Shown: positions 1 through 9,104, counted from the first letter of the stretch. The stretch: 64,000 nucleotides of DNA from Prevotella sp. UBA2725 (GCA_002353825.1 DEKJ01000064.1:1-64000), one strand, 5' to 3'. Notes: generated by a model not told the origin, from the letters alone. Translations and numbers: made by a program.

Positions 1-2
1 AG

Positions 3-1370
3 TTAATTTTTAAATGTTACTAAAAACTTTCGACCATTGATATGTATATCCGATGATTTAAATCTCATAAATCCGGATGTATGTGGAAAGCGTTCTGCTT
101 GATCGAAATGCTGTCCCATAAGATGGAAAATAATTAGGTTACGTTTATTTTTTAATCGTATTTTCTTACTAAAGTCTCTGATGAGATCCATATCATACTT
201 AGTGGCATGATCATTAGTACTCGTATATGACAATTTTATTATTTCAGGCGAATACAAAAGACTATTCAATGCGACACCTACTGCATGCATTTTACTATCA
301 TTCTTCTGATTATCCCAAAAATACACATTATACCCCGCACTTTTGAAAACAGCTGGGAAATATGGGGCATCATACCAATGTTCTCCATCACATATACAAT
401 TACAGCAAAGCATATTATGTAGACTTCTGTTAGTATAAGCATAAGGAGAAACGACGTTACTAAAAGGCACTAATCTTCCTTTTTCTTTCTCTTCATCAAG
501 GGTGGGAGTTGTGGGTAAAGAGTAACCATAAATATGGGCATGAGACTTAATATAGCTTTCTCCAATCACAAGAACAACATTTAAACTATCTGTATTGGTT
601 ATGGTATTATTTCTGTCCATCTTCTCTACAGCCTGAACAGCATGTTTTGAATCATCTGACGAGACACTATATCCTTTAAAAGCATAAATAAGATAACTCA
701 AAGCATCATGAGGCTGACAAAAATCATTAATTACCCATGTTGCTATATCATCACTTGTTTGACATCTCAGAAGCTGGGCATAGGTCTTACTAAAATAGGC
801 TCCAGAAAAGAAAATTATAACAAATGATAGAGATAACACGTTTAATAAATGACACTTCTTTATAAACCCATACATATCTATTCTAAATCTTTCCACAAGA
901 AATGAAAAGACAATACATAGTATGATTATAAAAAAAATAAGAAGAGTTTTTCTTGTTAACACAAAAGTCCTAATAAAATCCGAAGATTCGGAAGATGTTG
1001 TCTCATTAAGCAACACAAGAACATAGGGACAAATATTTAATCCAAAAATCTTATTAAGGAATAGCTGCAAGAAAAACAAAGAAAACGTAAAAACATATAG
1101 CAAGATCTTTATCCATCTCTTCTTGAGCACATAAATAACTGCTGTAAAAAGATAATCCCATAGAATTATCAATAGAATCCGGCCTATACAGGAAGACCAT
1201 GGCTCTATTGGTTGTGAAGCTATTATCTGGCCGTGAAGATTACCTAATGCCTCATATCCTATCAATAAGAAGAAGCAGATGAAGAAAGGGTATTCCCTTA
1301 AAATGGGTATTATTACATACCCCCCCCACGTATAGATTCTCTTAAAACAATCCATCTTTTTTTTTGACAT
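3..1370 (-). CDS. Phosphoethanolamine transferase-like membrane sulfatase-fold enzyme, C-terminally truncated
   Basis: Probable inner-membrane enzyme that adds phosphoethanolamine to lipid A or core sugar (EptA/COG2194 family). About five hydrophobic segments fill the N-terminal half. The start of the alkaline-phosphatase-fold domain follows, with NVVLVIGES and a nucleophile-type Thr in SPYAYTNRSL. The chosen start (ATG at 1370, MSKKKMDCF) avoids overlap with the upstream flippase; an in-frame ATG at 1436 also exists. The reading frame stops at positions 3-5, soon after the MGQHFD segment. Roughly 100-150 residues of the usual catalytic domain, including later metal-binding His/Asp residues, are therefore missing, and the copy may be non-functional. 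An A9 run (1357-1365) and a G8 tract (1320-1327, read as W-G-G) lie near the 5' end. Family fairly certain; activity doubtful. Confidence 0.75.
   Translation of the reverse strand: MSKKKMDCFKRIYTWGGYVIIPILREYPFFICFFLLIGYEALGNLHGQIIASQPIEPWSSCIGRILLIILWDYLFTAVIYVLKKRWIKILLYVFTFSLFFLQLFLNKIFGLNICPYVLVLLNETTSSESSDFIRTFVLTRKTLLIFFIIILCIVFSFLVERFRIDMYGFIKKCHLLNVLSLSFVIIFFSGAYFSKTYAQLLRCQTSDDIATWVINDFCQPHDALSYLIYAFKGYSVSSDDSKHAVQAVEKMDRNNTITNTDSLNVVLVIGESYIKSHAHIYGYSLPTTPTLDEEKEKGRLVPFSNVVSPYAYTNRSLHNMLCCNCICDGEHWYDAPYFPAVFKSAGYNVYFWDNQKNDSKMHAVGVALNSLLYSPEIIKLSYTSTNDHATKYDMDLIRDFSKKIRLKNKRNLIIFHLMGQHFDQAERFPHTSGFMRFKSSDIHINGRKFLVTFKN
1320..1327 (-). repeat. Poly-G(8) tract in the 5' end of the phosphoethanolamine transferase gene
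   Basis: Eight C on the plus strand are eight G in the coding strand, about 43 nt after the start codon. At length 8 the frame is open and continues into the membrane segments. A one-base change would close it. This is one of four such tracts in the polysaccharide region. Confidence 0.8.
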
Positions 1371-1436
1371 TAATATGCTACTCCCAACATCCTTGAAGTC
1401 GCAGTTTGGAGGCTTGGAAGAAGCTCTCAATCTCAT

Positions 1437-2969
1437 TTATTTCTTAACAACTAACAACTTTACCTTACTAATAATAAATTGCCTTTCTTTCTTTTTCATT
1501 CCTATCAACCATATAATCAAAGAAGACCATAAAATAGAAGACATACCGACAAATAAGGATCCACTAATGGATTGATCGACCTCTTTGTAAACGATAATTG
1601 GGACTATACAAGAAGCAATAGTCACTAGAAATAATGGTAAGACTACCTCCTTAAGATATTTTCGGTAAGGGAAATCAATAAGAGGCAATACAATCCATGC
1701 TCTAATATATATATCTATAACTTCTATCAGAACCATAACAATGAAAAGCCACTCCGACTCTGCATGGAAGAATTTGAACAAGACATAACAAAGAGGAATA
1801 CCTATCAATTGGATGGTATTGTCATAAGCCATATATTTCTTCAATTTTCCTGTTGCTAACACAGAAACCCATAAAGGATTAGAAACTGTCGTAAGCACAG
1901 CCGCAATAAGGGTCCATCTCAAAAAAGGTATAGTATGATCTGGTACAATTTTCAGCCATAGCTTCAAAATCTCAGGGGCTTCTATGATTACTGGTATGCT
2001 CATCAATAGCATCAACTGATAAGAATACTTTGTGCTTAAGGTAACCAGTTCATGCATACGGGGATAATTATGGCTTGCATAATTCTTCGTTATTTGTGGA
2101 TTAATTGCCGTCTGAAAATTAGTTACAAACTGTTGCATCACCCCTTGTACTTGCAATGCAATGCCGCGAGCCGCATTGACTACCGGTCCAAAAAATACAT
2201 TAAGTAATAAATTAGCACCTTGTGTATTCAATACCCATGCGATATTACCACTTAATGTCCATCCGGAAAAAACCATGATCTCACGAAACTGCTCTGTATA
2301 AATTCTTGCCTTCGCATGAACTTCCTCAAAACGAGAATTACAGTAGACAGCATATATAATTCGATCAACAACTCCCACTAAAAAGATAAGAGAAGCATAG
2401 GTAATAAGCCGGTCAAATGGTGTAATGAGAAGAACATAACAAATCAACAACTTAAAGACAGCATCTAGAAGAGATATGTAAGCAAATGCTGACATTTTCT
2501 CGTGTGCAATGATAGCTGAGTTGTAGGGCACACATACGAAGTCAAGGACGGCTGAAACAATTGTAAACTGAAATACCCAGAAAGCAGCGATCATTCGATC
2601 TGCAGGAATCGTCATCTTGTTGTAAAGAAACCAAACGCCAATGGTCTCGGAAACAAGGACTATCATTATACATAGAAAATAATAAATGACCTTTATGTTA
2701 CCAAAGGTTTTATTAATAAGATTTTGGTCACCCTGACCTATTGCAACAGTAATAAACCTTGAAGTTGCATTTCCCAATGAACTAGTAACAAACCCAAACA
2801 ATCCTATAATCCCCCCTACGGCATTATAGACTCCAAAATCCATGACTCCAAGCGTATGAAGTATCACACGTGAGGTATAGAGACCAATGAGCATCATCAA
2901 AAGAGCACGTCCGTAAAGCATGAGCGTGTTCTTTGCTATAGTACGATTATTTGTCGGTTGTGCAGGCAT
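1437..2969 (-). CDS. Wzx-type polysaccharide/O-antigen flippase (MATE/MOP superfamily)
   Basis: A 510-aa integral membrane protein with about 12-14 hydrophobic helices. The N-terminus has the pattern usual for Bacteroidetes Wzx proteins (LMLYGRALLMMLIGLYTSRV followed by LGVMDFGVYNAVGG). Such flippases move undecaprenyl-linked sugar repeat units across the inner membrane for O-antigen or capsule assembly. The gene lies just upstream of the phosphoethanolamine transferase on the same strand. The left end of an IS66 element begins 4 nt upstream of its ATG (2967-2969), so its native promoter has been separated from it. Any expression now depends on the IS end or readthrough. Confidence 0.85.
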   Translation of the reverse strand: MPAQPTNNRTIAKNTLMLYGRALLMMLIGLYTSRVILHTLGVMDFGVYNAVGGIIGLFGFVTSSLGNATSRFITVAIGQGDQNLINKTFGNIKVIYYFLCIMIVLVSETIGVWFLYNKMTIPADRMIAAFWVFQFTIVSAVLDFVCVPYNSAIIAHEKMSAFAYISLLDAVFKLLICYVLLITPFDRLITYASLIFLVGVVDRIIYAVYCNSRFEEVHAKARIYTEQFREIMVFSGWTLSGNIAWVLNTQGANLLLNVFFGPVVNAARGIALQVQGVMQQFVTNFQTAINPQITKNYASHNYPRMHELVTLSTKYSYQLMLLMSIPVIIEAPEILKLWLKIVPDHTIPFLRWTLIAAVLTTVSNPLWVSVLATGKLKKYMAYDNTIQLIGIPLCYVLFKFFHAESEWLFIVMVLIEVIDIYIRAWIVLPLIDFPYRKYLKEVVLPLFLVTIASCIVPIIVYKEVDQSISGSLFVGMSSILWSSLIIWLIGMKKKERQFIISKVKLLVVKK

Positions 2970-2973
2970 TCAA

Positions 2974-2995
2974 GTAAACCACCAATCTAACGTAA
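2974..2995. repeat. IS66 left terminal inverted repeat
   Basis: Begins GTAAACCACC. It matches the reverse complement of 6164-6185 at 20 of 22 positions. Confidence 0.88.
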
Positions 2996-3063
2996 CCACT
3001 ATTTTTCAAGCAGTTGCGAGAATAAGTTTTTTGAAAAAGTGACCTGATTGTATTTTTGATGCC

Positions 3064-5058
3064 TTAAGCGACATTCTCTTCCTTGATTTCGAGATTCATG
3101 TATCTCTCCTCTGCATCCTTGTCGTCCTGCCCGTCCTCATACTTGCGGACATAGTCGCATGGCAGGAAGGATGCGTCAACCTGCTCGCCATACATTATTC
3201 TGGTGAGTACATCCTCTATATACTCGCCGAAGTTAACATCGTTCAGCTTGCAGCTTTCCAACAGCCCGAACATGAAGGCAATGTTCTTAGCTGCGTCATG
3301 GCTTCCACTCTGCAGCCAGTTGCGCCTGCCGAGAGCGATGTGTCTGAAGCAGCGCTCTATGGCATTATTGTGCATGTCAACACGTCCGTCCGAAAGGAAC
3401 TTTCGGAAGGCTTCTTCATCGTCTAATATGTAATTGACTGCTCTCTGCACCATTTGACCGTACTCGTCACCAGCAGCACGTATGGCTTTGAGCATCTTCA
3501 TAATTTTGTTGACTATTGTCAGGCTCCATTTCATTCGGAACCGGTACCTGGCCTCAGGACTTTGGTCTTCCTCCAACTTGAACATCCGCTCGATATAGAA
3601 GAGCGTGTTGATTAGCTGTATTATCGGTCTGACCCTTTTATCAACTATATAGGCGTCGCACAGATAATGTCTGCCGTGGAACCAGCATGCCTGGCGTTTC
3701 AGTTTCTTTTGCTTCTCAAGATCTGTGACAATCTCTACGTACTGAGGCGCACGGTCCGCCACGAAGCATTCGATGGTTGAGTCCTTGAAGATCTTCTCCT
3801 CCTGAAGCTCATGGCCTCTCGTACCTTCGTCATAGAGCATTACACAAAGTTTCTTCTCCAGTGACAGTGCAGCTTGTATGTACTCTATCTTATACTTGAA
3901 CGGCTTGTCGTCTGCCTCACGGCTGCGCACGAGTATTCTCGTACCGTCGTTGTTCGTGAACTTCGACAGGCGTATTGCTTCAAGCATAAGCGGCTCGAGT
4001 CTTTCCCTGAGAACTGACATTATCTGGTGCATCCAAAGGTTCAATGATGCCTGTGGGATCTTGGTTCTGAGAGATTTCAATACGCTGATGATGCGTCCCT
4101 CGCTCAGACAGAGGTTAAACTTTGAGTCAAGGTAGAACCTCGCAAAACTCGGCATTATGGGATTGTTGCCCACTATAGTGCAAGGATGGCAACTGCTCAT
4201 CGGATCTGCATTTGGTACATTGAAGCGGCCAATGGCATACTCGCGACTGACGGTCTTGCCCTTGATATAATAGATGAGCCTGAGATACCAAACATCCACA
4301 CCGGTATCCTTGCTCTTGCGTCTGATAATCTTCGCGTCCTTGGGCAGGTTGCTCGTATCGAGGCCTATCCGTTTCAGGTCCGTCGCGCTGTATATTCTCT
4401 TTCGGGGAGAGAACACGCTGATTTCCCTGTGTTGTCTCTTCTTGGACTTGGCTGAAGGCAAATTCGTCTTCACGCTTTCCTTAGCAGCATTCTTTCTTTT
4501 ATCCTCCTTCTCGTCAGATGTCATCTCCATGACACGCTTGACAACATCCTGAAGCCCCATTTCCTCAAGATAAGGATCATTGGGATCTATCTCACCGTCA
4601 AGCAGTCTCGTGGCATCGCTGTTACGCTGGTATATGCGTCTGCGAAGGACGTTGACAATATCTTTGTAGTCCATACCGGACTTTTCGGAGATGTCACTTA
4701 TCTCCTTATTGGCACTCCGAAGTTCGTCCACCTTGGCGTTAAGCTCACTGACCCTGGCATTAAGATTGCCGATAGTTGCCTTTAGCTCTGCTATGATTGT
4801 CTCGGCTCTGTCGGCACGCGCTTTCTCAGCATCAGCCCTCCTGGCCTCTTCCGCCTTGCAACGGTATGCGTTGTCACGATCAGCTTTTATGAGCGCCAGG
4901 CTTTGGAGACACTCCACACGGGTCTCATTCTCGATGGCCCTGTTTTCATTCTCAAGGAAGCGTATATACTCATCCTTGCTGGCAAGCAGATTGCTCATGC
5001 GTGTCAGTTCCGACAGAAGGTGTCTGTTCAAAACGAGTATATTATCTTCCTTTTTCAT
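3064..5058 (-). CDS. tnpC: IS66 family transposase TnpC
   Basis: The DDE transposase of the IS66 element, about 664 aa from the start at 5058 (MKKEDNILVL); an ATG at 5115 would add 19 unlikely residues. The N-terminus is a long charged coiled coil rich in E, K, R and A. A charged linker and the catalytic domain follow. Candidate catalytic acids sit in NNDGTRILV, CFVADRAPQY, and HNNAIERCFRHIALGRRNW near the C-terminus. The length exceeds the ~510 aa of classical TnpC because of the extended coiled coil. It appears intact, with no internal stop. Confidence 0.93.
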   Translation of the reverse strand: MKKEDNILVLNRHLLSELTRMSNLLASKDEYIRFLENENRAIENETRVECLQSLALIKADRDNAYRCKAEEARRADAEKARADRAETIIAELKATIGNLNARVSELNAKVDELRSANKEISDISEKSGMDYKDIVNVLRRRIYQRNSDATRLLDGEIDPNDPYLEEMGLQDVVKRVMEMTSDEKEDKRKNAAKESVKTNLPSAKSKKRQHREISVFSPRKRIYSATDLKRIGLDTSNLPKDAKIIRRKSKDTGVDVWYLRLIYYIKGKTVSREYAIGRFNVPNADPMSSCHPCTIVGNNPIMPSFARFYLDSKFNLCLSEGRIISVLKSLRTKIPQASLNLWMHQIMSVLRERLEPLMLEAIRLSKFTNNDGTRILVRSREADDKPFKYKIEYIQAALSLEKKLCVMLYDEGTRGHELQEEKIFKDSTIECFVADRAPQYVEIVTDLEKQKKLKRQACWFHGRHYLCDAYIVDKRVRPIIQLINTLFYIERMFKLEEDQSPEARYRFRMKWSLTIVNKIMKMLKAIRAAGDEYGQMVQRAVNYILDDEEAFRKFLSDGRVDMHNNAIERCFRHIALGRRNWLQSGSHDAAKNIAFMFGLLESCKLNDVNFGEYIEDVLTRIMYGEQVDASFLPCDYVRKYEDGQDDKDAEERYMNLEIKEENVA

Positions 5059-5140
5059 ATGTACAAAGGTACTGAAAATCAGCGAGATATGCAAATATTT
5101 TACGTTAAAAAACAAACATATTCTGTTGATTTTTAGCCAT

Positions 5141-5431
5141 TTATTTGCCCTTGTTCATACTGTCTTTCATTGCCTTGAGAACAGCGATTCTTGTGTTCAG
5201 ATCCATGATCATCTTCTGTTTCTCTGCAGCCTGACGCAGCAATCCGTCCGTATACTCCTTCAAGCGGGTAGTCCATTTGGCCAACTCACCGTTAAGGAAT
5301 TTGATGACTGCCGTATTCTCCCTCATGTCATCCGCGGACTTGGGACTCGACTCGTATTTAGCCTCGGCTTCCTTCATCAGCAGCTGAATTGTGTCTATAC
5401 GCGACACTATGTCTTTCTTAGTCTCTTCCAT
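5141..5431 (-). CDS. IS66-associated small coiled-coil protein of unknown function
   Basis: A 96-aa ORF between tnpB (ends 5433) and tnpC, in the same transcriptional unit and inside the IS ends. The sequence is almost wholly helical and charged, with a predicted coiled coil (MEETKKDIVSRIDTIQLLMK; later AEKQKMIMDLNTRIAVLKAM). It has no motif I recognise. Its position suggests an accessory transposition gene specific to this IS66 subgroup. The start is supported by the 1-nt spacing from the tnpB stop. Confidence 0.7.
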   Translation of the reverse strand: MEETKKDIVSRIDTIQLLMKEAEAKYESSPKSADDMRENTAVIKFLNGELAKWTTRLKEYTDGLLRQAAEKQKMIMDLNTRIAVLKAMKDSMNKGK

Positions 5432-5432
5432 A

Positions 5433-5765
5433 TCAAATCGCTATTTTGGTCTGTACTGAAGTTGACAGGAGAAGGATCAACGTCTCACGTGAGATCTCAT
5501 GTGACTTCTTGCTCTCCATAAACTCCGGCTTGAGAAATTTGCCCTCAGTGAACCTCTTTGAGTAGAGGACCCATCCGTTGATGTCATAGTGCAGTATCTT
5601 TACCTTGCGGTAATCCTTTGAGTAGAATATGAACGCCTCATTGTAGTCAAGCGGATTGCGCTCCATGAACTCACGAACGATATTGGCCAGCCCCTCGCAT
5701 CCCTTGCGCATGTCAGTCGGAGTCGAACTGATGAAGTAGTGTGTCCTGTTGGTGAAGTTGATCAT
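5433..5765 (-). CDS. tnpB: IS66 family accessory protein TnpB
   Basis: A 110-aa IS66 Orf2 protein. It shows the family signature, TDMRKGCEGLANIV followed by an aromatic-rich core with KILHYDINGWVLYSKR. It is needed for transposition of IS66 elements together with TnpA and TnpC. It lies 3 nt after tnpA and 1 nt before the 96-aa ORF, so the genes are probably translated together. Confidence 0.92.
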   Translation of the reverse strand: MINFTNRTHYFISSTPTDMRKGCEGLANIVREFMERNPLDYNEAFIFYSKDYRKVKILHYDINGWVLYSKRFTEGKFLKPEFMESKKSHEISRETLILLLSTSVQTKIAI

Positions 5766-5768
5766 GGC

Positions 5769-6110
5769 TTAGAACATTTTATGAAGGAGCTCGGCAACGG
5801 CGAGCATGTTGTTGCTCTTTATCTCCAGGGTATCTCCCATGGGGGTCTTGAGAAGAACCTTCTCGACTGACCATTTACCTTGAGTCTTTTCCTCTTCCTT
5901 GACCATGAGAGGGATGAAGCCTGTGTTGGCTCTGCTGTTAGCAGCTTCAGCATCAGAAGCCTTGCTTCTCTTAGACGGGTAGTTTTTCTTGAACTCCATT
6001 ACCCAGTCATAATCTATTGCTTCGTCTTTACAATACTTGAGCAGGCTCCGTCCCTTTCGGTTCTGGTTAAAGTCCTGCATGACTTTCTCGAAATACTCTT
6101 TGCTTTCCAT
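5769..6110 (-). CDS. tnpA: IS66 family accessory protein TnpA
   Basis: About 113 aa from MESKEYFEKV at 6110; an upstream ATG at 6137 is less likely. The sequence is basic, with an N-terminal segment resembling the Orf1 helix-turn-helix of IS66 elements. The C-terminal part (DTLEIKSNNMLAVAELLHKM) resembles the strand-helix end common to this protein. It is the first gene of the IS operon. Confidence 0.8.
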   Translation of the reverse strand: MESKEYFEKVMQDFNQNRKGRSLLKYCKDEAIDYDWVMEFKKNYPSKRSKASDAEAANSRANTGFIPLMVKEEEKTQGKWSVEKVLLKTPMGDTLEIKSNNMLAVAELLHKMF

Positions 6111-6163
6111 AATAATAGAATTTGAATTCGAAAGCAAAGGTAGGTAATCTCCGTTAGGCTACC

Positions 6164-6185
6164 TTACGTTGGATTGGTGGGTTAC
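6164..6185. repeat. IS66 right terminal inverted repeat
   Basis: Its reverse complement begins GTAACCCACC and pairs with 2974-2995 with two mismatches. The hairpin repeat begins directly after it. Confidence 0.88.
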
Positions 6186-6330
6186 CGTCTTATTTTCCGC
6201 CATACCACATCACCCGGCTGTTTTCCAGCCAGTTATGTGGACTAAGCAAAAAAATGATTTTTCAAGTTTAACCTATATTTTGATATAACAGGGTAGTAAT
6301 TGACACCTATCATAGGTTCCTAATGTAAGT
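6186..6330. repeat. Dispersed hairpin repeat, copy 1
   Basis: First of four related copies (others near 8949, 11011 and 19991). It begins CGTCTTATTTTCCGCC and contains a nested hairpin: CCACAT (6205-6210) pairs with ATGTGG (6235-6240), and GGCTG (6216-6220) pairs with CAGCC (6226-6230). Similarity to copy 4 continues through GATATAACAG and beyond. It occupies most of the non-coding gap between the IS66 element and the next gene; nothing else is recognisable up to 6387. Confidence 0.8.
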
Positions 6331-6387
6331 TTAATTTTATAATCTGTGGCACTCGGGAGTGTATAAGAAGCATAATTATTGCGGACG

Positions 6388-6894
6388 CTACTCTATCATT
6401 CCCATATCGTGTGCCTGAACGTCATTAATTACTTTTACATTGCTTCCTTTGATGTTCCAGCACTGCAAAAAGACCTTCAGCTGCTTTTGTAAACCATTCT
6501 GCAAATCGGGCAACCAAGCTTTCTGAGCCCCATGAATGACTAAGAAGAAACGAAAGTTTATGTCTGCACGCTTTAGAGAAGTCTTACGGAAATTCACCAA
6601 CATGGCTTGAAACTTCTCTTTCCCATGTCTTTCCAGAAGTATAGCATGTAAGATACTCATAGAATTTATCATCTTTTCAGAAATGTCCTTCATGTAAGAA
6701 TCAAAATTTTGTTTGTTCATTGGTTGAGGACAAGAAGACTTTGCTTCAATAAAAGTAAAGCAGGTATCTTTTCTGCATTCTATATATTCAACTGTTTTAA
6801 CCCCTGTCATAGAAGTAACCATATCATCTTTTTCAATATGAAAAAGGTTATCGTCATCGACAAGGAATTTCATCTGAGACTCTTCTATGACCAT
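6388..6894 (-). CDS. Small partner protein of an ABC-ATPase, possible PD-(D/E)XK-like nuclease
   Basis: A 168-aa protein with no family I can name. Near residues 36-52 the order YIECRKDTCFTFIEAKSS gives a D...ExK arrangement (Asp43, Glu50, Lys52) like the core of PD-(D/E)XK nucleases. The rest is helical with a basic C-terminal half. It follows the ATPase at 6898-7905 by only 3 nt, so the two are surely co-expressed. ATPase plus small nuclease pairs of this kind are common in defence and toxin-antitoxin modules. The nuclease reading is inference from one short motif. Confidence 0.6.
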   Translation of the reverse strand: MVIEESQMKFLVDDDNLFHIEKDDMVTSMTGVKTVEYIECRKDTCFTFIEAKSSCPQPMNKQNFDSYMKDISEKMINSMSILHAILLERHGKEKFQAMLVNFRKTSLKRADINFRFFLVIHGAQKAWLPDLQNGLQKQLKVFLQCWNIKGSNVKVINDVQAHDMGMIE

Positions 6895-6897
6895 TTT

Positions 6898-7905
6898 TCA
6901 AAGGTTTACTTCCTCTTTATATAATTTTATCGATTCATCGATGATAGAATTATCTGGCATGACTGTCGATAAATCCCCATAAGTAACACCTCCTTCAGTT
7001 TCAAAAGACAAGACGGGTATATGCTTGTTGTATTTTTGCGCAATTAGATACAGCTTCTTTATAACGAAGTATGAATGGGTTGCCATAAAAAATTGGATAC
7101 CCATGTCGCTCAGGTCATTAATTATTTCCATGAAATTGGATATCAATGCTGGATGTAAAGCAGACTCGGGTTCATCAATAAAAATAACAGAGTCCCGAGA
7201 CAGATAATGATTACCCAATAGCACATCTATAATAGAGAGTTTTTTAATTCCTTCAGAGGTAACAGAAATAGCGTGGACCTGATTTTTGTGATCTTTAAAG
7301 ACCCATTCCTGCCGTTCCTCATCATACTCGATCTTGCCCTGCAAAGCATTATCTAATTTCGTACGAGCATCAGCAAAACCTTTAAGATTACGCCCTTTGC
7401 CTGTCGGGTACAATGCTTTCGCTAAATCACTATAGGTATCATCAAAGCCGAAATCGCGATCCAATGTGTTAGACTTGATAATCAAATCACGCAAAGAGAG
7501 GATCTCTTTGGCTGGAAGGAACACTGAGTTTTCTTTTCTGGGATGAAAAGACGACTCAATCTTAGTAATTGATTTTGCCGTTGAAGGACCAAAAGAATAT
7601 GAGAGTCGTTCATTGTCTGTAGACTCAATGGATACCGATAAATCCTTCTCTCCTTTCTCAACCAAATCACCTATCTTCCATGGCTGAAAAGTCCAATGAA
7701 TCTTGTCAGTAAGCAAGTCACCTAAGTTTTTTAGTTCCTTGCCTCTCCGATAGCTCTCTATTGCTTTTAATGAAGCATAAAGAGTCTTCAACAAAAAGGT
7801 CTTGCCACTACCATTAGGGCCAATTGCTATGTTAATGCTACCCAACTGATCCAATTTCAGATTATGGATTGGCCCAACATTTTGGAGATTGATTTTTGCT
7901 ATCAT
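6898..7905 (-). CDS. AAA_21/OLD-like ABC-type ATPase, first of two ATPase-nuclease pairs
   Basis: A 335-aa soluble SMC/ABC-like ATPase. It has Walker A GPNGSGKT (29-36), an ABC-signature-like TSEGIKKLS (216-224), Walker B VIFIDEPE (240-247) and H-loop THS (276-278). No long coiled coil or TOPRIM domain is present. It is first in a two-gene unit with the 168-aa protein and sits 38 nt downstream of a glycosyltransferase on the same strand. Such ATPases usually sense or gate an effector in phage-defence pairs (compare Septu PtuA, RloA), but the specific system is not one I recognise. Confidence 0.85.
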   Translation of the reverse strand: MIAKINLQNVGPIHNLKLDQLGSINIAIGPNGSGKTFLLKTLYASLKAIESYRRGKELKNLGDLLTDKIHWTFQPWKIGDLVEKGEKDLSVSIESTDNERLSYSFGPSTAKSITKIESSFHPRKENSVFLPAKEILSLRDLIIKSNTLDRDFGFDDTYSDLAKALYPTGKGRNLKGFADARTKLDNALQGKIEYDEERQEWVFKDHKNQVHAISVTSEGIKKLSIIDVLLGNHYLSRDSVIFIDEPESALHPALISNFMEIINDLSDMGIQFFMATHSYFVIKKLYLIAQKYNKHIPVLSFETEGGVTYGDLSTVMPDNSIIDESIKLYKEEVNL

Positions 7906-7943
7906 ATTGATTACCTAATTAATTTATTAGGATACCGTCTTCC

Positions 7944-8939
7944 CTAACAAAGGCGCCTTTTATTTCTGTACTTAATGAGTTTATTTACACCTGGATACAG
8001 TCCTAACTGCACAAGGAGGGCAGTGAATTTTTTCTTCATCGTGATATATGGGTTGCTGTAAAGCCGGATATTGATATCAGCGTGACAGTGACGCCATAGC
8101 TTGCAATCATGCGACGTATTCAGTGCCGGTAATACCCAACGCTTGTCGAAGAACTTACGGAAGAAGAACTCGTTATCGAAGCGTTGCAGTACCCCACCAT
8201 CTCGGAAGAAACGTTCCAAAAGAAGGACATTCGCCTCCATATCTTTCATCTGATGGATCAGTCGCCTGTCTCGTTCAGCACCATCCGCTTGCGAAAGGCT
8301 AGCCTCGTTGTAACGGTAATAATAGAGCGGTGCAGCAACGTAAGCCAAACGGTGGGCCGCTGTATACATCTGCAAGAGTACTGTCAAGTCCTCTGCCATG
8401 TTATGCGTTGGGAAATATGTGATAGCATCATACAAGTCTCGACGGATCAGATGATTCCACAAGGCTCCCTGACGACGACCAAGAAGCAGACTCTTGATCT
8501 CTGCTTCGACAGACAAATCACTGGTAGGTGTCTGCTTGATTACATTCCATGTGTTACCTTGCTGCTTATAGAAGTCGCACCATACGATGTCAGCCTTCTC
8601 TTCTATTGTTTTGGTATAGAGTGTCTCACAATAGTCCGGCGAGACGTAGTCATCAGAGTCTACCTGGATAATATATTCACCCGTGCAAGCTTTTAGTCCA
8701 ACTCTTCGTGTCCGAGGAAGTCCTTTATTCTTCTCATTATGTAACACCTTCACTTGTGCCTTCCTGTCTGGATAGTCATTGAGCACTCGCTGAAGAATCT
8801 CTATACTGTTGTCAGGCGTACAGTCGTCGACAAAGATATACTCTACGTCTTGCAGCGTCTGCTCCATAAGAGACCGCGCGCACTGCTCGATGTATTGTTC
8901 TACACGATAAATCGGAACGATAATGGTTACTTGAGCCAT
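7944..8939 (-). CDS. Family 2 glycosyltransferase
   Basis: A 331-aa cytoplasmic GT-A enzyme. It has the N-terminal nucleotide-sugar fold with VTIIVPIYR, VDDCTPD (37-43) and the metal-binding DSDD (94-97) in QVDSDDYVSPDY. The C-terminal third is helical and probably membrane-associated. It likely transfers a hexose or N-acetylhexosamine to a lipid-linked glycan. The start codon at 8937-8939 lies about 10 nt downstream of hairpin repeat copy 2 on the minus strand, so that repeat forms its 5' leader. Confidence 0.9.
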   Translation of the reverse strand: MAQVTIIVPIYRVEQYIEQCARSLMEQTLQDVEYIFVDDCTPDNSIEILQRVLNDYPDRKAQVKVLHNEKNKGLPRTRRVGLKACTGEYIIQVDSDDYVSPDYCETLYTKTIEEKADIVWCDFYKQQGNTWNVIKQTPTSDLSVEAEIKSLLLGRRQGALWNHLIRRDLYDAITYFPTHNMAEDLTVLLQMYTAAHRLAYVAAPLYYYRYNEASLSQADGAERDRRLIHQMKDMEANVLLLERFFRDGGVLQRFDNEFFFRKFFDKRWVLPALNTSHDCKLWRHCHADINIRLYSNPYITMKKKFTALLVQLGLYPGVNKLIKYRNKRRLC

Positions 8940-8948
8940 TTTTGTTAA

Positions 8949-9050
8949 CTTTTTATTTTTCCGTCATGCCACATCACCCAGTTGTTTTCCAGCCAGTTAT
9001 GTGGACTAAGCAATAGAATAATTTTCCAAGTTTAACCTATATGTTGATAT
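8949..9050. repeat. Dispersed hairpin repeat, copy 2
   Basis: Resembles copy 1 from TTATTTTTCCGTCATGCC through GTGGACTAAGCAA and TTTAACCTATATGTTGATAT. The outer stem CCACAT/ATGTGG is intact. It separates the 7944-8939 glycosyltransferase from the second ATPase pair. Confidence 0.78.
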
Positions 9051-9104
9051 TTGCATGTCTGATATCATCAAGGATTTATTCATATTCTCTTCCATTATTC
9101 TAAA

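Larger units (their letters stand above)
2974..6185 (-). mobile_element. IS66-family insertion sequence, complete
   Basis: A 3.2-kb element carrying tnpA, tnpB, a 96-aa ORF and tnpC, all on the minus strand. The ends are 22-bp inverted repeats at 2974-2995 and 6164-6185 that differ at two positions; both begin GTAA, as expected for IS66. The 8-bp flanks differ (GCATTCAA on the left, CGTCTTAT on the right), so there is no visible target-site duplication. That points to a rearrangement after insertion. The right end abuts a dispersed ~100-bp repeat. Confidence 0.9.

Noticed and set aside
4691..5521. 276-aa open frame opposite tnpC
   Set aside because: It is antisense to the IS66 transposase coiled coil and its composition (Ser/Leu/Ala-rich) mirrors the codon bias of tnpC.
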